DNA of 64,000 nt, from positions 124,001-188,000 of the forward strand of contig CAWKDG010000001.1 in the NCBI GenBank assembly GCA_963848355.1, written 5' to 3'. Source of the DNA: CAWKDG01 sp963848355. GTDB taxonomy: Bacteria; Actinomycetota; Acidimicrobiia; Acidimicrobiales; UBA8190. This document shows positions 24,130 through 32,932 of the stretch, piece after piece. How positions within the stretch are numbered: the stretch's first letter is position 1; each line of letters starts with the position of its first letter. The notes below the pieces were generated by a model. It saw only the letters and a program-made list of their open reading frames with translations. It ran no database searches and was not told the origin of the DNA. The translations under genes were made by a program, and so were the position numbers.

Positions 24130-24978
24130 ATGTCGACGGCCACCTATCTCGACGAGATTCTGGCCGTCCATCGAGCGGGGGCGGCGGCCGATGCCCGTGA
24201 CGTCGGCGCCCTGCTGGCCGACGCCCGGCGGTGCCCGCCGCCCCGGCCCTTCGTCGCCGCCCTGCATCGGTCCGACGGCCTGGCCGTGATCGCCGAGATC
24301 AAGCGGCGCTCGCCCTCGCGTGGCGATCTCGACCTCGGGCTCGACCCCGCCGCCGTGGCCGGGGAGTACGAAGCGGGCGGGGCCGCCTGTCTCTCGGTGC
24401 TGAGCGACGCCGCCTTCTTCGGCGGGTCGGCCGACGACGTGGCCCGGGCCCGGGCCGCCTGCACGGTGCCCGTGCTGCGCAAGGACTTCACCGTGGCCGA
24501 CGCCGACGTGGCCGACGCCCGGCTGATGGGGGCCGACGCCGTCCTGCTGATCGTGGCCGCCCTGAGCGACGCCGAGCTGGTCCGCCTCCTGGGGCTGGCC
24601 CGTTCGCTCGGCCTGGACGCCCTCGTGGAGGCGCACGACGAACGGGAGGTGGGGCGGGCCGTCGATGCCGGTGCCGACCTCGTCGGGGTGAACCAGCGCG
24701 ACCTGACCACGTTCGCCGTCGATCACGAGCGGGCCCTGCGGGTGGTGACGGCGATCCCCGATGGAGTGGTGGCCGTGGCCGAGTCGGGGATCCGCGACGG
24801 TGCCGATGCCCGCCGGCTGGCCGACGCCGGGTTCCGCGCCGTCCTCGTGGGGGAGACCCTGATGCGGGCGGGAGACCGCCGGGCCGCCTTGGCCGAACTG
24901 GTCGGGCACCCGGTCCGGGTGGCGGTGCGGGACGGGGCCGGCGGACCCGGGTCCGACGGGGGCTCCCGATGTTCGTGA
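24130..24978 (+). CDS. trpC: Indole-3-glycerol phosphate synthase
   Basis: This 282-residue TIM-barrel enzyme closes the indole ring in tryptophan synthesis. Diagnostic motifs: AVIAEIKRRSPSRGDL (catalytic Lys near residue 58), CLSVLSDAAFFGGS, VPVLRKDFTV (second Lys), DALVEAHDE, LVGVNQRDLTTF and VAESGI. Length is slightly above the usual 255-270 because of a Gly-rich C-terminal tail. It is the first gene of trpC-trpF-trpB-trpA, and its last 10 bases overlap trpF. Confidence 0.96.
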   Translation: MSTATYLDEILAVHRAGAAADARDVGALLADARRCPPPRPFVAALHRSDGLAVIAEIKRRSPSRGDLDLGLDPAAVAGEYEAGGAACLSVLSDAAFFGGSADDVARARAACTVPVLRKDFTVADADVADARLMGADAVLLIVAALSDAELVRLLGLARSLGLDALVEAHDEREVGRAVDAGADLVGVNQRDLTTFAVDHERALRVVTAIPDGVVAVAESGIRDGADARRLADAGFRAVLVGETLMRAGDRRAALAELVGHPVRVAVRDGAGGPGSDGGSRCS

Positions 24979-25685
24979 AGATCTGCGGGATCACCACCGA
25001 GGCCGACGCCCTGCTGGCCGTGGCCCTCGGGGCCGACGCCGTGGGGTTCATCTTCGCCCCGTCACCGCGCCAGGTCTCGGCCCAGGCCACCCGCCGGATC
25101 ATCGAGCGGGTCCCGCCCGAGATCCTCACCGTCGGGGTGTTCCGCAACGAGGCGCCGGCCCGTGTCGTCGAGATCGTGAACAGCATCGGGTTGCGCGCCG
25201 CCCAGCTCCACGGGGACGAGACCGTCGACGACAGCCGGTGGGTGGCGGAGCGGATCGCCCTCACCATCAAGGCCTTCCCCGCCGGCCACCCCGGGATCGG
25301 TCGGATCGACGACTACGGGGCCGAGTTCGTCCTGGTGGACGCCGAGTCCCCGGGCTCGGGCGAGGTGTTCGACTGGCGGTTGGCCGAGGGGGTGGTCGAC
25401 CCGGCGCGGTTGATCGTGTCGGGGGGGCTGCGGGCCGAGAACGTGGCCGACGCCGTGGCCCACCTCCACCCCTTCGGCGTCGACGTGGACTCGGGGGTGG
25501 AGTCGGCCCCGGGCCGCAAGGACCCGGTGAAGCTCCGCGCCTTCGTGGCCGCGGCGCGCGCGGCGGCCGGTGAGGAGATGGCGGGGGACGGGGTCGGCGA
25601 CGACCCCGGAACCGTCGCCGACGCCGACGATCCCGGAGGCACGGGCAGCGAGCGCCCGTTCGACTGGCGACAGGAGGGCGGATGA
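24969..25685 (+). CDS. trpF: Phosphoribosylanthranilate isomerase
   Basis: The 238-residue protein isomerises phosphoribosylanthranilate. It starts MFVKICGITTEADAL (KICG, with the catalytic Cys). AVGFIFAPSPRQVS, LRAAQLHGDE, LIVSGGLRAENV and VDVDSGVESAPGRKD (catalytic Asp and phosphate site) follow. After residue 205 an acidic, Gly-rich tail of about 35 residues is unusual for the family. The gene overlaps trpC by 10 bases and trpB by 4 (ATGA). A dedicated TrpF differs from mycobacteria and streptomycetes, where the dual-function PriA does this step. Confidence 0.95.
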   Translation: MFVKICGITTEADALLAVALGADAVGFIFAPSPRQVSAQATRRIIERVPPEILTVGVFRNEAPARVVEIVNSIGLRAAQLHGDETVDDSRWVAERIALTIKAFPAGHPGIGRIDDYGAEFVLVDAESPGSGEVFDWRLAEGVVDPARLIVSGGLRAENVADAVAHLHPFGVDVDSGVESAPGRKDPVKLRAFVAAARAAAGEEMAGDGVGDDPGTVADADDPGGTGSERPFDWRQEGG

Positions 25686-26851
25686 GCGCCGGGGCCATGG
25701 GCGAACCCTCGGCCGAGGGCCGGTTCGGGGAATTCGGCGGCCGGTTCGTCCCCGAGTCGCTCGTGCCCGCCTGCGAGGAGCTCGAGGAGGGTTTCCGGGA
25801 GGCCTGGGCCGATCCCGCCTTCCACGAGGAGCTCGACACCATCCTGCACCACTACGCCGGTCGGCCCACCCCCGTCACCGAGTGCCGGCGGTTGTCGGAG
25901 CGTCTCGGGGTGCGGGTGCTGCTGAAACGGGAGGACCTCACCCACACCGGGTCGCACAAGATCAACAACGTGATGGGCCAGGCGCTGTTGGCCCGGCGTA
26001 TGGGCAAGAGCCGCCTGATCGCCGAGACGGGGGCGGGCCAGCACGGCGTGGCCGCGGCCACCGCCGCGGCCTTCTTCGGGATGGAGTGCATCGTCTACAT
26101 GGGTGCCGTCGACATCGACCGCCAGGCGCTGAACGTCTTCCGGATGGAGCTCCTCGGAGCCGAGGTGGTCTCCGTCCACTCCGGATCGAAGACGCTGAAG
26201 GACGCCGTGAACGAAGCCATGCGGGCCTGGGTGGCCCGGGTGGACGACACCCATTACTGCCTGGGCTCGGTGATGGGACCGCATCCCTACCCGTGGATGG
26301 TCCGGGAGCTGCAGCGGGTGGTGGGCGACGAGGCACGCGCGCAGTGCCGGGAGATCCTCGGCGGGGCCGACCCCGAGTGGGTGGTCGCCTGCATCGGCGG
26401 GGGATCGAACGCGGCCGGCACCTTCGCCGGTTTCGTGGACACCGCCGCCGTGCTCGTCGGGGTGGAGGCGGCCGGTGGCGCGGCCGTGAGCCACGGGGTC
26501 CCCGGCGTCGTGCACGGGATGCTGTCGTACCTCCTCCAGGACGAGGTCGGGCAGATCAGCGAGGCCCATTCGATCTCCGCCGGGCTCGACTACCCGGGCC
26601 TCGGGCCCGAGCACGCCCATCTGGCGGCCACCGGGCGGGCCCGGTACGCGCTGGCCGGCGACGACGAGGTCCTCGCCGCCTTCCAACTGCTGGCCGAGAC
26701 CGAGGGCATCCTCCCCGCCCTCGAGCCGGCCCACGCCCTGGCCTGGGTGGCGCGCCAGGCGGGGCGGGAGATCCCCGCCGGGGCGACCGTCCTCGTCACC
26801 TTGTCGGGCCGCGGCGACAAGGACGTGGCCCAAGTCCGCACGCTGCTGTGA
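25682..26851 (+). CDS. trpB: Tryptophan synthase beta subunit
   Basis: This 389-residue PLP enzyme joins indole and serine to make tryptophan and channels indole from TrpA. Landmarks: FGEFGGRFVPESLVPAC, the PLP lysine in LTHTGSHKINN (near residue 92), AETGAGQHGVAAATAAAFFG, CIGGGSNAAGTFAGF (phosphate-binding glycine loop), and HSISAGLDYPGLGPEHAHL. The length is typical. It has 4-base overlaps on both sides (ATGA with trpF, GTGA with trpA), which favours equal production of the two synthase subunits. Confidence 0.98.
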   Translation: MSAGAMGEPSAEGRFGEFGGRFVPESLVPACEELEEGFREAWADPAFHEELDTILHHYAGRPTPVTECRRLSERLGVRVLLKREDLTHTGSHKINNVMGQALLARRMGKSRLIAETGAGQHGVAAATAAAFFGMECIVYMGAVDIDRQALNVFRMELLGAEVVSVHSGSKTLKDAVNEAMRAWVARVDDTHYCLGSVMGPHPYPWMVRELQRVVGDEARAQCREILGGADPEWVVACIGGGSNAAGTFAGFVDTAAVLVGVEAAGGAAVSHGVPGVVHGMLSYLLQDEVGQISEAHSISAGLDYPGLGPEHAHLAATGRARYALAGDDEVLAAFQLLAETEGILPALEPAHALAWVARQAGREIPAGATVLVTLSGRGDKDVAQVRTLL

Positions 26852-27642
26852 CCGTGCCCGGGCCCGGTCCCCTCGAGCGACGACTGCGCGCCGCCCGTGA
26901 CGGCGGCGCCAAGCTCCTCGTCCCCTACGTCACCGGGGGGATGGGTGACGACTGGCTCGACGCCGTCCACGCCGTGGCCGACGCCGGCGCCGACGCCATC
27001 GAGATCGGGATCCCGTTCTCGGACCCCGTGATGGACGGGCCGACGATCCAGGAGGCGTCGGTGAGGGCACTGGCCCGGGGGACGACGCCGGCCTCCATCT
27101 TGGACGCCCTGGCCCGCACCGAGATCGGCGTGCCCCTGGCCGTGATGACCTATTACAACCTGGTCTTCCGGGCCGGCCACCGCCGCTTCGCCGACTCCCT
27201 GGTGGCCGCCGGGGTGGCCGGGGCCATCGTGCCCGACCTCCCCCTGGAGGAGGCGGGCGGCTGGACCGAGGAGGCCGACGCCGCCGGCGTGGAGACGGTG
27301 CTGCTGGTGGCCCCGTCCACCCCCGAGGAGCGGGCCCGGCGGATCTGTGCCCGCTCGCGTGGCTTCGTCTACGGCGTGGGCCTCATGGGCGTGACCGGCG
27401 AACGGGCCGAGCTGGCGGCGACGGCCCGGGAGGTGGCCGGCCGGCTGCGGCCCCTGACCGACATGCCGATCTGCATCGGGATCGGGGTGTCGACCCCCGA
27501 GCAGGCGGCCGAGGTGTGCGCCGAGGCCGACGGGGTCGTCGTCGGTTCGGCCCTGGTGCGGCGCCTGCTCGACGGTGGCGGTCCGGCCGCCGCTGCCGCC
27601 TTCGTGGGCCAGCTGCGCGCTGCCATCGACGCCGGCCGCTGA
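26848..27642 (+). CDS. trpA: Tryptophan synthase alpha subunit
   Basis: The 264-residue TIM barrel cleaves indole-3-glycerol phosphate to indole and glyceraldehyde 3-phosphate. Motifs: LVPYVTGGMGDDW, AIEIGIPFSDPVMDGPTIQ (catalytic Glu near residue 52), MTYYNLVFRAG, AIVPDLPLEEA (catalytic Asp near residue 130), and IGIGVSTPEQA near the phosphate site. GTG 26848 makes a GTGA overlap with trpB. The gene ends 14 bases before the convergent ABC1-kinase gene. Confidence 0.97.
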   Translation: MTVPGPGPLERRLRAARDGGAKLLVPYVTGGMGDDWLDAVHAVADAGADAIEIGIPFSDPVMDGPTIQEASVRALARGTTPASILDALARTEIGVPLAVMTYYNLVFRAGHRRFADSLVAAGVAGAIVPDLPLEEAGGWTEEADAAGVETVLLVAPSTPEERARRICARSRGFVYGVGLMGVTGERAELAATAREVAGRLRPLTDMPICIGIGVSTPEQAAEVCAEADGVVVGSALVRRLLDGGGPAAAAAFVGQLRAAIDAGR

Positions 27643-27656
27643 CCCACGCCGCTGAC

Positions 27657-29312
27657 CTATCGGCGCCGGCGCCGGAACAGCCGTGCCCGCCGGCTCCGCT
27701 GGCGCTGTTCCATGCGGCGGCGGATGACCTCGCGCCGCTCCTGGAGCTCGCGGTAGGTCAGGTGGTCGACGGGCTCGGTGATGCCGAACGAGGCCCGGAT
27801 GCCGTCGATGTCGACAGCGGGGACGGTCCCGTCGGCCAGGCCCATCTCGCGGGCGATGCGTTCGCCGTGGTGGACGTGGAAGTACATGACGACGGCCACG
27901 ATCTCGGCCAGGACGTCGACGGTGGGGGCCATCGACGCCATGGCCCCGTCGAGGAAGACCATGTCCTTCACGTAGAGCATGAGCTCCTTGGGCATCCGGG
28001 CGCCGTAGCCGAGGAGCGCCGTGGTGAGGGCCTTCAACTCGGACGTGAGCTCCTCGGCCGAGAGGGTGGTGGGGTCGAGGGGGGGCCGGTCGAGTCCGAG
28101 GTCGGCGATGACCGCGCCCACGTCGATGTCGGCCGGCAGGGCACCGAGATCGCGCAGCGCCGTGACCTGTCCGGGGATGTCGGCCGCCGACGCCGTCATG
28201 ACCAGGCGCAGGAGAGCCAGCCGCTGCACCTCGGTCAGACGCCCGGTGATCCCGAAGTCGAGCAGGGCCACCCGGCCGTCGGGCTGGACGAAGAGGTTCC
28301 CCCCGTGGAGGTCGCCGTGGAAGACCCCGTGCAGGAGGGCGCCCTCGAGGAAGGCGATGAGCGCAGCGCGCAGGACGGCCTCGGTGTCGATGCCCGCGGC
28401 GCGCATGGCCTCGGCGTCGCCCCACCGGAATCCGTCGAGGCGCTCCATGACGAGGACACGACGCGTGACCAGCCGGGGGTGGGGGCGGGGCACCACCAGC
28501 GCCTTCTGACCGGCGTCGGCCAGCACCCGGGCCACGTCGAGCATGTTCTGGGCCTCGAGGCGGAAGTCGAGCTCCTCGACGATCGTCTCGGCGAAGAGCT
28601 CGACGAGGGCGGGCGGGTTGGCCAAGGCGACCACCGGGATGCGGCCCACGAGCAGCGGGGCCAGCCAGCTCATGGCGGCCAGGTCCCGCTCGACGACGTG
28701 GGCCACGGTGGGGCGCTGGACCTTGATCACCACCGACTCACCGGTGGGCAGCCGTGCCGCGTGGACCTGGGCGATGGAGGCCGCCGCCAGGGGGACGGGG
28801 TCGACCGAGGCGAAGAAGGTGTCGAGCTGGCCGCCGAGGTCCTCCTCGATGATCCGGCGCACGACGGCGAACGATTCGGCCGGGACCCGGTCGCGCAGGA
28901 GCCGGAACTCGTCGACCAGCTCCTCGGGGAAGAGTCCCTCGCCCGAGGAGAGGATCTGACCGAGCTTGATGTAGGAGGGTCCGAGGCGCTCGAAGGCACG
29001 GCGCAACCGGCGCGACAGCCCGGCGCGCGACTGCGGCCGCGTGCCCCGTCGTTCGACGAGGGCCCAGCCGGCCACGGCCGTGCCCAGGACGGCGCCGACG
29101 CGCACGACGCGCACGCCGGGAGGGAGCCGGCGTCGGCGGGTGAGGGCGGGGGCGACGGCCCGCTGGGCCGCCCGCAGCCCGTCGATGCCGACGGTCCACG
29201 TCAGGTCGGCGGGATCGACGAGCCAGGGCGGGTGCGACGAGAAGGCGCCGACGACCAGATCGGGGGGGTCGACCGGCGGGGAGGCGGCGTGCGGCGGTGG
29301 GTCCCCGCTCAC
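27657..29312 (-). CDS. ABC1/UbiB/AarF-family atypical kinase
   Basis: This 551-residue protein belongs to the atypical kinase family linked to quinone and lipid metabolism. Visible motifs: RLGPSYIKLGQILSS (KxGQ signature), ASIAQVHAARLPTGESVVIK (Ala-rich nucleotide loop and Lys), FHGDLHGGNLFVQPDGRVAL (catalytic loop) and LDFGITG (metal-binding DFG). The N-terminal 80 residues hold one probable membrane-anchoring stretch (VRVGAVLGTAVAGWALV). It starts GTG 29312 in a GTGA overlap with the fabF stop. That coupling ties it to the fatty-acid operon, but its substrate is unknown and it may be an ATPase rather than a kinase. Confidence 0.85.
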   Translation of the reverse strand: MSGDPPPHAASPPVDPPDLVVGAFSSHPPWLVDPADLTWTVGIDGLRAAQRAVAPALTRRRRLPPGVRVVRVGAVLGTAVAGWALVERRGTRPQSRAGLSRRLRRAFERLGPSYIKLGQILSSGEGLFPEELVDEFRLLRDRVPAESFAVVRRIIEEDLGGQLDTFFASVDPVPLAAASIAQVHAARLPTGESVVIKVQRPTVAHVVERDLAAMSWLAPLLVGRIPVVALANPPALVELFAETIVEELDFRLEAQNMLDVARVLADAGQKALVVPRPHPRLVTRRVLVMERLDGFRWGDAEAMRAAGIDTEAVLRAALIAFLEGALLHGVFHGDLHGGNLFVQPDGRVALLDFGITGRLTEVQRLALLRLVMTASAADIPGQVTALRDLGALPADIDVGAVIADLGLDRPPLDPTTLSAEELTSELKALTTALLGYGARMPKELMLYVKDMVFLDGAMASMAPTVDVLAEIVAVVMYFHVHHGERIAREMGLADGTVPAVDIDGIRASFGITEPVDHLTYRELQERREVIRRRMEQRQRSRRARLFRRRRR

Positions 29313-30511
29313 TCCTCGACGGGGCCGATGACGAGGGTGCCGTTGTGGCCGCCGAAGCCGAAGGAGTTCGAGAGCGCCGGGGCCGGGACCCACGGACGCG
29401 CGACGCCGTGGACGATGTCGAGGGTGATGTCGGGGTCGGGTTCCCCGTAGCCGGCCGTCGGGGGGATGAGGCGCCGGTCGATGGCCAGGGCGACGGCCAC
29501 GGCCTCGATGGCGCCGGCCCCGCCGAGGGCGTGACCGGTGACGCCCTTGGTGGAGGTCACCGGTGGCCCCGGTGCCCCGAAGACCTTGGTGATGGCCTGG
29601 GATTCGGCCATGTCGTTCAACGGGGTGGAGGTCCCGTGGGCGTTGATGTGCCCGATGGCGGCCGGGGTGATCCCGGCGTCGGCCAGCGCCAGCTCCATGC
29701 AGGCGGCGGCGCCGCTGCCCCCGGGGGCGGGCGCCGTGATGTCGTGGGCGTCGGCCGTCGACGCCGCCCCGAGGATCTCGCCGTAGATGCGGGCGCCGCG
29801 TCGGCGGGCGTTCTCCAGGGTCTCGAGCACGAGGGCGCCGGCGCCCTCGGCCACGATGAAGCCATCGCGGCGGGCGTCGAACGGGCGCGAGATCCCACAA
29901 GAGGAGAGGGCCGTCATGTTGGTGAAGGCCCCGACCCCGACCGGTGTCATCGCCGCCTCGGCCCCTCCGCCGATGGCCACGTCGCAGCGACCGGAGGCGA
30001 CCAGGCGGGCGGCCGCCCCCACCGAGTGGGTGCCCGCCGCGCAGGCCGTCGTGATCGTCTCGCACGGGCCCCGGAAACCGGCCCGCATGGAGACGTGGGC
30101 CGCCCCGGCGTTGGACATGATCATGGGGATGAGGAAGGGGGAGATCCGCCGGGCCCCCTTCTCCAGGTAGACGGTGATCTGCTGCTCCAGGGTCTCGAGG
30201 CCGCCGATGCCGGTGCCGAAGATGACCCCGGAGCGGTCGGGGTCGGCCCCGAGGTCACCGGCGTCGGTCATGGCCATGTCGGCCGCCGCCACCGAGAACT
30301 GGGCGAAGCGGTCGACGCGCCGGACCTCTTTCGGTCCGAACCAGGCCGACGGGTCGAAGCCCGTCACCCGGTGCTCGCCGTCCATGCCCGGTCGGTTGAG
30401 GCCGTCCCAGAAGTCCTCGAGGCCGATGCCGCAACAGGCGAGGACGCCCATGCCGGTGATGACGACCCGCCGGCCCTCGAGGGGCCCGTCGGGCCCGAGA
30501 CCGAGCAGCAT
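29309..30511 (-). CDS. fabF: 3-oxoacyl-ACP synthase II (KAS II)
   Basis: The 400-residue condensing enzyme adds two carbons from malonyl-ACP to the growing acyl chain. The Cys-His-His triad is present: Cys in ITTACAAGTHSVG, His in INAHGTSTPLND, His in TGHALGGAGAIEAVAV. The N-terminus VVITGMGVLACCGIGLEDFW and the ending NSFGFGGHNGTLVI are typical. An internal GGAEAAMTPVGVGAF is also family-like. ATG 30511 shares one base with the acpP stop (TGATG). The fabH initiator synthase is absent here and must be elsewhere. Confidence 0.95.
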   Translation of the reverse strand: MLLGLGPDGPLEGRRVVITGMGVLACCGIGLEDFWDGLNRPGMDGEHRVTGFDPSAWFGPKEVRRVDRFAQFSVAAADMAMTDAGDLGADPDRSGVIFGTGIGGLETLEQQITVYLEKGARRISPFLIPMIMSNAGAAHVSMRAGFRGPCETITTACAAGTHSVGAAARLVASGRCDVAIGGGAEAAMTPVGVGAFTNMTALSSCGISRPFDARRDGFIVAEGAGALVLETLENARRRGARIYGEILGAASTADAHDITAPAPGGSGAAACMELALADAGITPAAIGHINAHGTSTPLNDMAESQAITKVFGAPGPPVTSTKGVTGHALGGAGAIEAVAVALAIDRRLIPPTAGYGEPDPDITLDIVHGVARPWVPAPALSNSFGFGGHNGTLVIGPVEE

Positions 30512-30750
30512 CAGAGCTTGGACGAGATCAGGGTGTAGGCCTGGCCCACGGTCTCGATGTCCTCGAGCTCGGCTTCGTCCACTGTGACCTCGAATGCCTC
30601 CTCAAGCGCCATGACCAGCTCCACCAGGTCGAGGCTGTCGGCGTCGAGGTCGTCGCCGAAGCGCGCCTCGAGGACGACCTTGTCCTCGGGGACCTGGAGC
30701 ACCTCGACGGTGCAGGCCCTGAACTTGTCGAAGGTGGCGTCGTCGCTCAC
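30511..30750 (-). CDS. acpP: Acyl carrier protein
   Basis: This acidic 79-residue protein carries acyl intermediates on a 4'-phosphopantetheine arm. The attachment site is GDDLDADSLDLVELVMALEE (Ser in DSLDLVE, near residue 38). Helix 2 and the acidic C-terminal half follow the usual ACP layout. GTG 30750 has AAGGAGG six bases upstream, one of the strongest ribosome binding sites in the window. This matches the high ACP level cells need. It overlaps fabF by one base. Confidence 0.97.
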   Translation of the reverse strand: MSDDATFDKFRACTVEVLQVPEDKVVLEARFGDDLDADSLDLVELVMALEEAFEVTVDEAELEDIETVGQAYTLISSKL

Positions 30751-30771
30751 CGGTGTCCTCCTTGTGTCATC

Positions 30772-30811
30772 GGGGTGTCTTCGGGGGTCTTGTCGGGGGT
30801 GTCTTCGGGGG
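30772..30811. repeat. Two identical 16-bp direct repeats in the fabG-acpP gap
   Basis: GGGGTGTCTTCGGGGG occurs at 30772-30787 and again at 30796-30811, separated by 8 bases, between the fabG stop and the acpP ribosome binding site. Function is unknown. It could form alternative mRNA structures or have arisen by slippage. Confidence 0.6.
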
Positions 30812-30813
30812 AC

Positions 30814-31578
30814 TCACAGTCCCATGGCCAGGCCGCCGTCGACGGGTAGGACCGTTCCGGTCACGTAGGTGGCGTCGTCGGAGGAGAGGAAGACCACCGC
30901 CCCCGCCACCTCGTCCGGTGTGGCGGCACGCCCGAGCGGCACCATGGACCGGAGCTGCTCGACCCGCTGCTCTCCCAGGGTGGCGATCATATCGGTGTCG
31001 ACCATCCCCGGCGCGACCACGTTGACGGTGATCCCCCGGCTGCCGACCTCGCGCGCCAACGACCGGGCCAGGCCGACGAGCCCGGCCTTGGCCGCGGCGT
31101 AGTTCACCTGGCCGGCCGAGCCGAGGAAGCCGACCACGGAGGAGACGATCACGATCCGGCCCCGGTGGGCGCGGACCATGGGGCCGAGGGCCCGCCGGAC
31201 CGTCCGGTAGACGCCGGTGAGGTCGGTGTCGATCACCGCCGCCCAGTCCTCCTCCTTCATCCGCAGCAGGAGCATGTCCCTCGTGATCCCGGCGTTGGCC
31301 ACCAGGACCTCGACGGGGCCGAGGTTCTCCTCGATCTGGCCGAAGGCGGCGTCGACCTGTGCCGGGTCGGTGACGTCGCAGACGACGGGCACGAGCGCCG
31401 GGCGGCCCGGCGGTTCCTCGACCACGTCGGCGGGCGCCGCGTGACGCGAGGTCACGGCCACGCGGTCCCCGAGAGCCTGGAAGCGGCGGGCACAGGCCAA
31501 CCCGATGCCCCGGCACCCCCCCGTCACCAGGACGACGCGTCCCGTCACCGCGCTCTCCGACCCGGCCTCGTCGGACAC
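30814..31578 (-). CDS. fabG: 3-oxoacyl-ACP reductase
   Basis: This 254-residue short-chain dehydrogenase reduces 3-oxoacyl-ACP with NADPH. Cofactor motif VLVTGGCRGIGLACARRF, NAG motif LVANAGITRDMLLLRM, and catalytic Ser-Tyr-Lys in IVIVSSVVGFLG and VNYAAAKAGLVG are all present. The ending TGTVLPVDGGLAMGL is typical of FabG. GTG 31578 has GAGGA about six bases upstream and begins 8 bases after the fabD stop. Confidence 0.93.
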   Translation of the reverse strand: MSDEAGSESAVTGRVVLVTGGCRGIGLACARRFQALGDRVAVTSRHAAPADVVEEPPGRPALVPVVCDVTDPAQVDAAFGQIEENLGPVEVLVANAGITRDMLLLRMKEEDWAAVIDTDLTGVYRTVRRALGPMVRAHRGRIVIVSSVVGFLGSAGQVNYAAAKAGLVGLARSLAREVGSRGITVNVVAPGMVDTDMIATLGEQRVEQLRSMVPLGRAATPDEVAGAVVFLSSDDATYVTGTVLPVDGGLAMGL

Positions 31579-31586
31579 GGCGGTCC

Positions 31587-32858
31587 TCAGGACCCGGCCG
31601 TACTGACCCGCAACCAGGCCAAGGGCTGTCCCGCCATCACCCGCTCGCCGGCGTGGGCCAGGAAACCGACGACCTGACCGGCGAAGGGGGTGCGGACCTC
31701 GCTCTCGCCGACGTGGCCGAGCAGGGCGCCGACGGCGACCCCGACGCCCCCGTCCGCTCCCTCGGCAGCGGCACCGGGCGCCCCGGGCCCGGCGTCCCCC
31801 CCCGGAGAGAGCCCGCCGGGACCGGGGGCGGCCAGCCCGGGATCGGGCGTGAAGACGCCGGCGGCGGGGGAGACGACGACACGCTCGGAGGTGTAGAGGT
31901 GCTCGCCCTGGTGGGCGGCGGCGTAGGCGTGCCACGTCTCGGAGCCCGACAGGGTGTCGACGAGGACGCCGAGGTCGTCGGGGGAGGCCACCGACAGGGC
32001 CTGGGCGTCGGGCAGCGTCCGCCGGGCCAGGCCGGTGAGGACCCCGCCCGGTCCCACCTCGACCATCTGGGTCGCCCCCATCTCGCCCAACGTGATCAGG
32101 CTCTGCCGCCACCGGACGGGGCTGCAGAGCTGGGCCGAGAGCAGCGCCGGCCATTCCGCCGCCCCGGGGTGGGCCCGGGCGTCGACGTTGGCCACCACGG
32201 GGATCTCGGGTGCCGAGAAGGGGGCGTCGCCCAGGGCCTTGCGCAGGCGGCCCCGGGCCGGTGCCATCAGGGCGGTGTGGAAGGCGCCGGCCACGGGGAA
32301 GGGCATCACCCGGCGGGCCCCGAGCTCCTTGGCGATCGTCCCGGCCACCTCGACCGCCTCCGGCGTCCCGGCGATCACCACCTGGCCCGGTGCGTTGTAG
32401 TTGGCCACCCACACCTCGCCCTCGGCCCGCTGGCAGGCGGCCTCGACGTCGTCGTCGGCGGCCCCGAGGACCGCCGCCATCGTCCCCGGCCTCTCCTCGG
32501 CGGCGTGGTGCATCGCCTCCCCCCGCTCCACCACCAGGCGGACGCCGTCCTCGAACCCGAGGGCACCGCTGGCCGTCAGGGCCGTGTACTCGCCCAGGCT
32601 GTGCCCGGCACAGGCGGTCGGCTCGATCCCGACCCGCTCGATGGCGTCGAGGACCACCAGGCTCACGACGTAGGTGGCCAGCTGGGCGTTGGCCGTCAGG
32701 GTGAGCTCGTCCTGGTCGGCGTCGAGCAGGAGCCGGGACAGGTCCCGTCCGGCCACGCCCGAGGCCTCGCCCACCACCTCCCACGACGGGTGGTCGACCC
32801 AGGCGCGGCCCATCCCGGCGCGCTGCGACCCCTGGCCCGGGAACGTGAACGCCAGCAC
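31587..32858 (-). CDS. fabD: Malonyl-CoA:ACP transacylase with an extra C-terminal biotinyl/lipoyl-like segment
   Basis: Residues 1-300 are a complete FabD: AFTFPGQGSQRAGMGRAW, the active-site serine in CAGHSLGEYTAL (Ser 87), FPVAGAFHTALM (His) and VEVGPGGVLTGLARRTL. It loads malonyl onto ACP. The following 120 residues are not part of ordinary FabD. A Gly/Pro-rich linker leads to VRTPFAGQVVGFLAHAGERV, then AGQPLAWLRV, which resembles half of a biotinyl/lipoyl barrel but has no MKM-type lysine. GTG 32858 has AGGAG seven bases upstream. It is the first gene of the fabD-fabG-acpP-fabF operon. Confidence 0.9.
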   Translation of the reverse strand: MLAFTFPGQGSQRAGMGRAWVDHPSWEVVGEASGVAGRDLSRLLLDADQDELTLTANAQLATYVVSLVVLDAIERVGIEPTACAGHSLGEYTALTASGALGFEDGVRLVVERGEAMHHAAEERPGTMAAVLGAADDDVEAACQRAEGEVWVANYNAPGQVVIAGTPEAVEVAGTIAKELGARRVMPFPVAGAFHTALMAPARGRLRKALGDAPFSAPEIPVVANVDARAHPGAAEWPALLSAQLCSPVRWRQSLITLGEMGATQMVEVGPGGVLTGLARRTLPDAQALSVASPDDLGVLVDTLSGSETWHAYAAAHQGEHLYTSERVVVSPAAGVFTPDPGLAAPGPGGLSPGGDAGPGAPGAAAEGADGGVGVAVGALLGHVGESEVRTPFAGQVVGFLAHAGERVMAGQPLAWLRVSTAGS

Positions 32859-32932
32859 CCCAGCTCCTCTCCGACCCGACCGAGGGACCGGGCCTGGGCC
32901 CCAGGGTGACACGGCTCCGGGGGCCCGTCACG

